Shown here: positions 57,873 through 64,000 of the stretch, one piece after another
How positions within the stretch are numbered: position 1 is the stretch's first letter
Layout of the letters: every line of letters begins with the position of its first letter
NCBI GenBank assembly: GCA_964023205.1
Contig: OZ026847.1
Location: 13,957,182-14,021,181, forward strand
Reading direction: 5' to 3'
Source: Lutraria lutraria
Lineage: Eukaryota; Mollusca; Bivalvia; Venerida; Mactridae
Length of the DNA: 64,000 nt
Program-made: the position numbers and the translations under genes
Notes under the pieces: generated by a model
Seen by the model: only the letters and a program-made list of their open reading frames with translations
The model's database searches: none
What the model was told of the DNA's origin: nothing

Positions 57873-58232
57873 TCCATACAGTTTAACAAATAAGATTACC
57901 TGCAAGTACTAACTCTGATCAGGCTCGTTAGCAGCATACATTTTAACAAATAAGATTACTTGCAACTGCTAACTCTGATCAGGCCCGTTAGCAGCATACA
58001 GTTTAACAAATAAGATTACCTGCAATTGCTAACTCTGATCAGGCCCGTTAGCAGCATACAGTTTAACAAATAAGATTACATGCAACTGCTAACTCTGATC
58101 AGGCCCGTTAGCAGCATACAGTTTAACAAATAAGATTACCTGCAATTGCTAACTCTGATCAGGCCCGTTAGCAGCATACAGTTTAACAAATAAGATTACA
58201 TGCAACTGCTAACTCTGATCAGGCCCGTTAGC
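57873..58232 (+). repeat. Minisatellite, 60-bp unit, 6 copies
   Basis: Units containing ATACAGTTTAACAAATAAGA and AACTCTGATCAGGCCCGTTA repeat exactly every 60 bp. The last four alternate between ACCTGCAATTG and ACATGCAACTG, a 120-bp two-unit pattern. Confidence 0.95.
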
Positions 58233-58740
58233 AGCAATTTCACTGAGATCACCCCCTCACTCTCTCTATACATTTTAAGCATCCCAACCTCTGATTCCTA
58301 GGACTGTGTTGGTACCAATCAATACCAATTTGCTAATCGTTTCTGTACTTGTTTGGGGTTCATTCATAAAAGCGTAAGTTCTAACATTGTTAGTTGCAAT
58401 CTGGTTAACTCGTTATAGACAACATCTACCGTTTATGTTTACCTCCATCCGATGAACTATCTGGTCCCGAGGTTTACAACTTGAGATCGGTCTCAAGCTC
58501 AAATATCCTATATTGTTATTTTTTAATTTCTAAGTCAAATATGGTCAGACAATAATGATATATTTGATATATTAGTACGTCAGCATTATAATTCTGAACA
58601 GTTTTCTATCTTTTTTTAATGAAATGGAGATATAAGCTCGGAGACTGTTTTCAAGTTTATAACCTCGGGGCCTGTCACTAATTAATACTATATGGGAGTT
58701 ATTAGAACAGCAACCAATATTATAGTCATGTATTTAAAAA
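58233..58740. other. Intergenic DNA
   Basis: No supported feature. Confidence 0.45.
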
Positions 58741-58890
58741 ATCAAATCGTGTGACCTGAAATTCTCTTTGAGTTATCATTTATAATAATGTGACATCGTT
58801 GCTAATGATATGATATCACGCCAAGCTGAACTCCTTAGAGGTAACAAGGTGCAAGCATTATTGCGTGAGTTGCTCAATGTTAAGAATAAC
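58741..58890 (+). repeat. Diverged direct repeat, copy A
   Basis: TTGAGTTATCATTTATAATA, GCTAATGATATGATATCACG and GCGTGAGTTGCTCAATGTTA appear in the same order at 61419-61550. The two look roughly three-quarters identical by eye. No terminal repeats or coding potential are visible. Confidence 0.7.
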
Positions 58891-60288
58891 GGGACGCTTG
58901 AGTAACCTTAATGCAAGCTAAGTTTAAAATAACTGAAATATTTCACGATTATCATTGATCAACTTCGTACACGATAGGGTGTACAATGTTCTTCATTTTC
59001 AGGAAAAAGCGACTCACCAGACCATCAAATAACACCATTGCCCGCATTTATAAAGCTCCTTAGGAACAATAGTCCAGTTTCTTTTCTAAGCATTTCGTTC
59101 GTAATTATATTCATAAAACCACGAATTGGTAGCATTTTTGTTTTGCTGTTAGAAAACTTAGGGTCGAGGTTGAGACGTTGTGTTAATCGGGTCACAGGAA
59201 ACACGGCTACAGTGTACTTATTCTGCTCCAATGCACATCAAGCTCATATGTTATTGTACAAGTACATGTACTTGCAATCCAGTATCAAGTTGATACTTTT
59301 GATGATTTTTGCATGAAATTAACATTAATTGTACAGAATGTAATTGTAAAATAATTGTGTCATTCGCTAAAGTTATTAACCTATGCTCATTGACAATCGG
59401 AATTAATAACAAACCAAAGTTAAAAGCTGGCAAAGTTTAATTGTCTTTTGGTACAAGAAGGTCAGAATAATCAGTTCCTGTTCCCTTGTACAATTTCCTT
59501 CGTCAATTTTAACGCACTAATAAGCGCGTTGAAAACAAACATAAAACTATCACAACATGATTTCTACCAGAGGATAATGTGATTAGACTAATTGCAAAAT
59601 GAACAACAGTGATCGGCATTATGAACACCGCAGGGTTATTTAATTATGAAGTTATAACATTAACGCTACCATGGTTACATCGGGATCGTCCGTTTTACAA
59701 AGGCACATTTATCTAATGCTTTGAGAACATTATATATTTGACGACACACCACAGACTGCGCTTCAAGGAAGGTTTTGTCTGTCAATTATGAAAGTTAATT
59801 ATAGTGTATCTTATGTTGTATCAAGTTCATTGTTAATCGATAATCGAATTCCAATCATGCACGTATCTCCAAATAATTAGGAAATAATTAATATTCCGAC
59901 TTTGCTTAACAGGATAAGTAAATTAATCTTCAATATTTCAGATGACAAAGTATAGCATTCTTATCGTTGCAAACTACTAATTTTGTTGAGTGAGAGGGGA
60001 GAGAGGTCGCCATGGCGAGTTGACACACATCATTAGGGTGTATTGTACATTTGTACACGTAAAGAAAAATTCTATTCTGTTCTGTTGTACCAACAGCTAG
60101 GTATGTTTGCTAATTATTCAGCTTACACCGGGAAGGAAGACCCCCGGGCGGACTCCTAGTAGAACTTAAGCTAGCTGGACATGAGTTTCCTCATATAAGA
60201 ACTTCAAGACCGCACTTTTTAATAAATAAATAATTCGTTTCTGTACATCGATTGATGAATAAGCACCATCAATATTTCCCTAATAAAA
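58891..60288. other. Intergenic AT-rich DNA
   Basis: No gene recognised. The overlapping frames at 59025-59433 on both strands are without domains. Confidence 0.4.
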
Positions 60289-60465
60289 TTAAACCTGTGA
60301 ACAAAGGCCATCCTTTACAAAGAACATAATATGGCCTTTATTGACAGATGGTCCTCATACGGGGGTCATTTTGTTATAACTAATCAATGACAGTTTTTAG
60401 AAGGATGGCATTTATTTACTGGGTAGTCTTTATTCGGATGTGGTCGTTAAAACAGGTCTGTCTGT
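60289..60465. mobile_element. Foldback MITE family 1, copy 7
   Basis: TTAAACCTGTGAACAAAGGC opens and AACAGGTCTGTCTGT closes the element, with GGCCTTTATTGACAGATGG, GGGGTCATTTTGTTATAACT and ATCAATGACAGTTTTTAGAA between. Confidence 0.8.
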
Positions 60466-61418
60466 ATATAGACATTGACAGACCAAGACAATATCTACAT
60501 ACTAGTAGTAAGCGTATTGTCCATTGATATACCAATATTGCACCAATAGATAAATAACCGTTCTTGACGTTAGATAGTGAACATTACTCTAATTAGCTCT
60601 GATTTCATTCGTAACAACAAGCCTGGTATAGGAAAGAAATAACATTCGGAAAGATATGTCGATTAAGCAAGTTTATGATTTAACATCGTCTTCCGCGTAT
60701 GCATGTAAAGCTGCGCACAATACGAAAGTATAATTATATAGCACAAATTTTATGGTGATGACCGCACGCGAACATAATAGAAGACGTTGTGTTTCTGTCT
60801 GTTACGATGCAGGCATCCTGAATTAAAGACTGTATTTAGTCAGTAATCGTTGTCTTTGGTGATTTATGTATTGACATTTCCTGTAAAATCCGTGCATTTA
60901 TGAAGATTTATAGGAACGGTTTGTATGAACGAAATCATTTTAGACTATTTGTGCACGAGATTTGTATTACAGTTTGCTTATTCTTAAAACATGTACTGTA
61001 TGTAAGATATTTATTATATGGTGCGATTTATTAGCTGTCAAAGCTGCTTAATTTCACGGTCAATGCTTGCATTCATTTTTAGCTTCGGTGAGATTCTATT
61101 ACTTTCGTAAGTTATACAATAATTTTTTTGTTCGTTATACTAGTTGTCGAATGTACATAACGAGGTAAAATACGACTTATCCAATAAAAAACAACACACA
61201 ATTTTTTGTTAATCAATTACCCTTTAGGTTGATATTGGAACTTGAGAATGCTTTGTTTGATGGAAACATGATTTGCCTAGTTATCTGGTATTTTTATTCA
61301 TTTTCATTAAGAAAACCCTGTACATGTAGCGAAAATGTGCCGCCTAATAATTAATATCCTAGGATTGAATATTAAATCGGCCGACCGGAAAATGTGTCGG
61401 ATACACTTCAAACACAGG
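60466..61418. other. Intergenic AT-rich DNA
   Basis: No supported feature. Confidence 0.45.
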
Positions 61419-61550
61419 CAAATCAAATTCTCATTGAGTTATCATTTATCATAAAGTAGTATCATTGCTAATGATACGATATCACGCCATATTGACTTCC
61501 CCAGAGTAAATAACATACTGGTGTCATGACGTGAGTTGTTCAATATCAAG
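61419..61550 (+). repeat. Diverged direct repeat, copy B
   Basis: AATCAAATTCTCATTGAGTT, GCTAATGATACGATATCACG and GACGTGAGTTGTTCAATATC correspond to copy A at 58741-58890, about 2.67 kb upstream in the same orientation. Confidence 0.7.
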
Positions 61551-61607
61551 AGTTGCGTTTATTTTATAGTTTCCAAAACTGGACGATAGTTTAGCTTTCC
61601 ATAGCTG

Positions 61608-61963
61608 TCACTCGCTAGGCGCGCATGAATTTTGATGCGGGACACAAAGTACTACGTTTTTCTACATCCGCCATATAATAGTTAAGCTGGTTCCCGTTCC
61701 ATGTTGCTGTGCAAGTCTTATATAAGCTCAGTCATTTTTCACTATAATAGTTTAACGTATATATAAGTACCAACAGAAAGGGTCATAAAGTGACGTCATG
61801 CGCTCTATATATTTCAAGTTTACAAAAGCAAAATTCACAGCGAAATGAGTGTTTTTAGAAGAAAAGGGGCTCGTTTCGTCTGTAATTATTGTCGTGGGAT
61901 AATATCAGCAATTGCTTGTATTTTGCATATATTTTTATAGCAAAAAGCTAATGGGACTTTAAA
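61608..61963 (+). repeat. CRE/TATA-type dispersed repeat, longest copy
   Basis: The left half (CACTCGCTAGGCGCGCATGA to TAAGCTCAGTC) matches the minus strand of 39105-39236. The right half (AAGTGACGTCATGCGCTCTA to AAAAAGCTAATGGGACTTTA) matches 45595-45770. TGACGTCA is at 61791-61798 and TATATAT at 61806-61812, giving a promoter-like CRE-TATA arrangement. There is no coding frame. Confidence 0.75.
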
Positions 61964-61969
61964 CACTGG

Positions 61970-62140
61970 ATGAGGACCCTAGATGACCATATGGGTGGAA
62001 CTGCCTACCTCCTGTAAGATAGCTCGACAGATTCCTCAGACATGAAACTTGGTCCATGGTTGGATTAGAACTCACAGCGATGGATGAGATCTAGTGATTA
62101 ATAGGCAGAGACTATAATCATTCGACCATGTAGACCCCTA
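61970..62140 (-). mobile_element. tRNA-derived SINE, minus strand
   Basis: On the minus strand, ATGGTCGAATGATTATAG carries the A box (62119-62129), and GAGTTCTAATCC is a B-box variant. The body includes TGTCGAGCTATCTTACAGGA, corresponding to the block in the SINE at 30690-30868. Confidence 0.65.
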
Positions 62141-62669
62141 GGACCTGATTCGAATAACATAAAACATGCAACGTTAAAATATCTTAAATACAATAATCAT
62201 GCTTGTAGTTCATGATTTTGATGCATATAGCATTGGACACTGATTGTGTTTCTTTGATTTGATTTCTTTCACAGTAAATGCCGGTTCGACAATTGAAAGG
62301 CGCTGAACACCAAACGAACTAACCGCTCATGGGGAATTTTATCTGACACCTTACATATCTTATCGTTAAACTTTGTTGACATAATATTGAAACAATGTCA
62401 TCGTTATATTCCAGGACAATGTGTCCCAAGATGGCAATGAATGGCAACAGTGATACAATATGTTTGATTCATGATACACGGACAGTTCTAAACATTGATA
62501 AAGAACGAGACGCATTGAACGGTTAGAATGGATCATAAGAAGAATCAACAAGTCCAACAAACGACTGTTTTAAGAAGACATAGTTATTGCCATGTTGTAC
62601 TACTACTAGTCATAAGTTCATCAATACGTTGACAATAATCTTTTAAATAAAAGTTCCTCTACTTATTTT
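62141..62669. other. Intergenic DNA
   Basis: No supported feature. Confidence 0.4.
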
Positions 62670-62916
62670 AACTAGAAATGTATCCGGAGGACACAAATGT
62701 CCCCGCTGAGAGCTAAATAGAAAGGGGACATAAACAGAGGTAAATAGAACGGTGACATAAATAGAGCTAAATAGAAAGGGGACATAAATAGAGCTAAATA
62801 GAAAGGGGACATAAATGAGGTATGTTTGAATTATTGCTCGAATACTAAAAATTGAACTGACGGATAGACATGGGTAACATATCATACATTTTCGCCATTT
62901 GAAATAGCGGGGGCAT
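62670..62916 (+). repeat. Dispersed repeat, 'ACTAGAAATGTG' family, copy 3, with internal expansion
   Basis: AACTAGAAATGTATCCGG, CACAAATGTCCCC and AGAGCTAAATAGAAAGGGGA open the copy. The middle of the family is missing. The end has TTATTGCTCGAATACTAAAA and TTCGCCATTTGAAATAGCGG. The AGAGCTAA block is tandemly amplified here. Confidence 0.75.
62710..62817 (+). repeat. Minisatellite, 27-bp unit, 4 copies
   Basis: GAGCTAAATAGAAAGGGGAC-type units start at 62710, 62737, 62764 and 62791, spaced exactly 27 bp. The unit derives from a block that is single-copy in the sister repeats at 748 and 50883. Confidence 0.9.
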
Positions 62917-63813
62917 TAAATCATCATAGGCGAAGAGGAAATGCACCTGTCAGTTTTTTCTGAGATTAATCTGGGATGTTGAAGCATAGCGGTAAAATAT
63001 GTACATACCAATCAATTAGCTTGAAATAAACCTACTACTGCATGTCGAACTATTGCACACAAATGAATATTTATGAATAGAAAGAGAGATAAAAAAAATG
63101 AGGGAAAAGTCTGAACCGGAATGATTTGTTTCCTAGTGACAAATGATGAAGCGATCATATCATAAAAGTATGGTAAATATAGAATTCCGTACGATATTAT
63201 AACGTAAAGCACTAACACATAGACAACAAACTATGAATGTTCAAAAATCAGAGAACAGTTAAAATATCAAACCAGTTCTCCTTCAGTTGCAAGACAATGT
63301 TGCAAACGTAAACTTAATCGATTAATTACATTTCACAGCAGATTTATTTTCTTTATCATCCGATATGTGGTTCGTGGAAAAAGAATTATTAAAATGCTTG
63401 AGAAAATAAAACTGTACAAGAAGTTTAGATACAAAAAAATAATATTGTACATAAGCAATTTTGTTCAAATAAATAAATAAATAATGAAATATGCGTTCGA
63501 GTTTAGGTCGCATGAATGAAAGTTAATGTTAAGAAAACTCATAATATATGATAACATATTATGCACGAGTCAAGTGCTTCATTCACAATGTAATGTTAAC
63601 ATAATAAGTGTGTGAATAAAACTTTAAGATAGCAAATACTCCTCTATTAATAGATCCGTACTTGTTGTGGATACTGTACTACTCAATATTTGATAAAGAT
63701 CATTTACTCAATGTTTGAATAGTTCGTATAGACAAACGTCTTATATACAGATACATATATATCGTACAGATAGTTACATAATATTTATACTTCTTGAAAA
63801 CTCAATATTAATT
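62917..63813. other. Intergenic AT-rich DNA
   Basis: No supported feature. A short AATA tract lies near 63468-63484. Confidence 0.45.
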
Positions 63814-64000
63814 ACAGTTCAACCTCTCCAGAGAGGCCGTCTCTTGAGCAAAAAACTCACTTCAACAACAGCATATGTTCCCACTCCACGATTTAATTAT
63901 TAGTTTAACCTCTTTAAAGCAACAACCTCTCAACAACAATATACTTTTGCTACTCCCAAGGGGTATTACTCTGGAGAGGTTGCTATGTATTGTACGGTAT
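63814..64000. mobile_element. MITE family 2, copy 2 (reaches the window edge)
   Basis: ACAGTTCAACCTCTCCAGAG opens it and CTCTGGAGAGGTTG is its inverted counterpart near the right end. Internal CGATTTAATTATTAGTTTAA and CAACCTCTCAACAACAATAT match 56120-56296. The element ends at or just beyond the window edge. Confidence 0.8.

Overview
This is AT-rich, intron-bearing, repeat-dense eukaryotic DNA. The best guess is a mollusc, most likely a bivalve. Three things point there: a RING-less two-B-box TRIM-like protein with an NHL-like propeller, a family type that bivalves have greatly expanded; tRNA-derived SINE fragments in several families; and dispersed repeats of a style common in bivalve assemblies. 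The taxon is inferred; nothing in the window proves it.

Only one host protein gene is convincing. It is a two-exon gene on the + strand, with coding exons 49541-49884 and 52165-53539 and an intron of about 2.28 kb. It encodes a 572-residue protein: two B-boxes, a coiled coil, then an NHL/six-bladed-propeller-like C-terminus. A tract rich in TGAGTCA-type motifs lies 0.4-0.6 kb upstream. A bivalve-style repeat built from ~145-bp units lies just downstream, probably in or near the 3' UTR. A few other open frames (31.7-33.2 kb, 44.8-45.4 kb, 32.3 kb) look weakly protein-like but could not be assigned.

Mobile elements make up most of the rest. A non-LTR retrotransposon on the minus strand (3349-6311) keeps its reverse transcriptase and C-terminal zinc-knuckle region but has one in-frame stop. 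A 5'-truncated relative of the same family lies at 23006-23343 on the + strand, with an A-rich tail and a 17-bp target-site duplication. There are at least fifteen tRNA-SINE fragments. Foldback MITE-like elements are numerous, including seven copies of one ~180-bp family and two related families that share the ACAGT... terminus. Palindromic MITEs sit at 18.5 kb and 38.1-38.3 kb.

Tandem arrays are the other prominent theme: 33-bp units (39.26-41.03 kb, ~53 copies, with a 3-unit higher-order pattern), a related 32-bp array next to it, 43-bp units inside a SINE (46.8-47.67 kb, 20 copies), 57-bp units at a SINE tail (34.69-35.14 kb, 8 copies), 60-bp units (57.87-58.23 kb, 6 copies), 27-bp units inside a dispersed repeat (62.7 kb), and a highly diverged repeat field at 9.8-12.4 kb marked by the motif TTACACTCGGGACA. 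Several of these arrays grew inside transposable elements. Open frames running through them result from unit lengths divisible by three and are not genes.

A 200-base assembly gap (N) occupies 29999-30198. No CRISPR array, rRNA gene, functional tRNA gene or operon-like organisation was seen.
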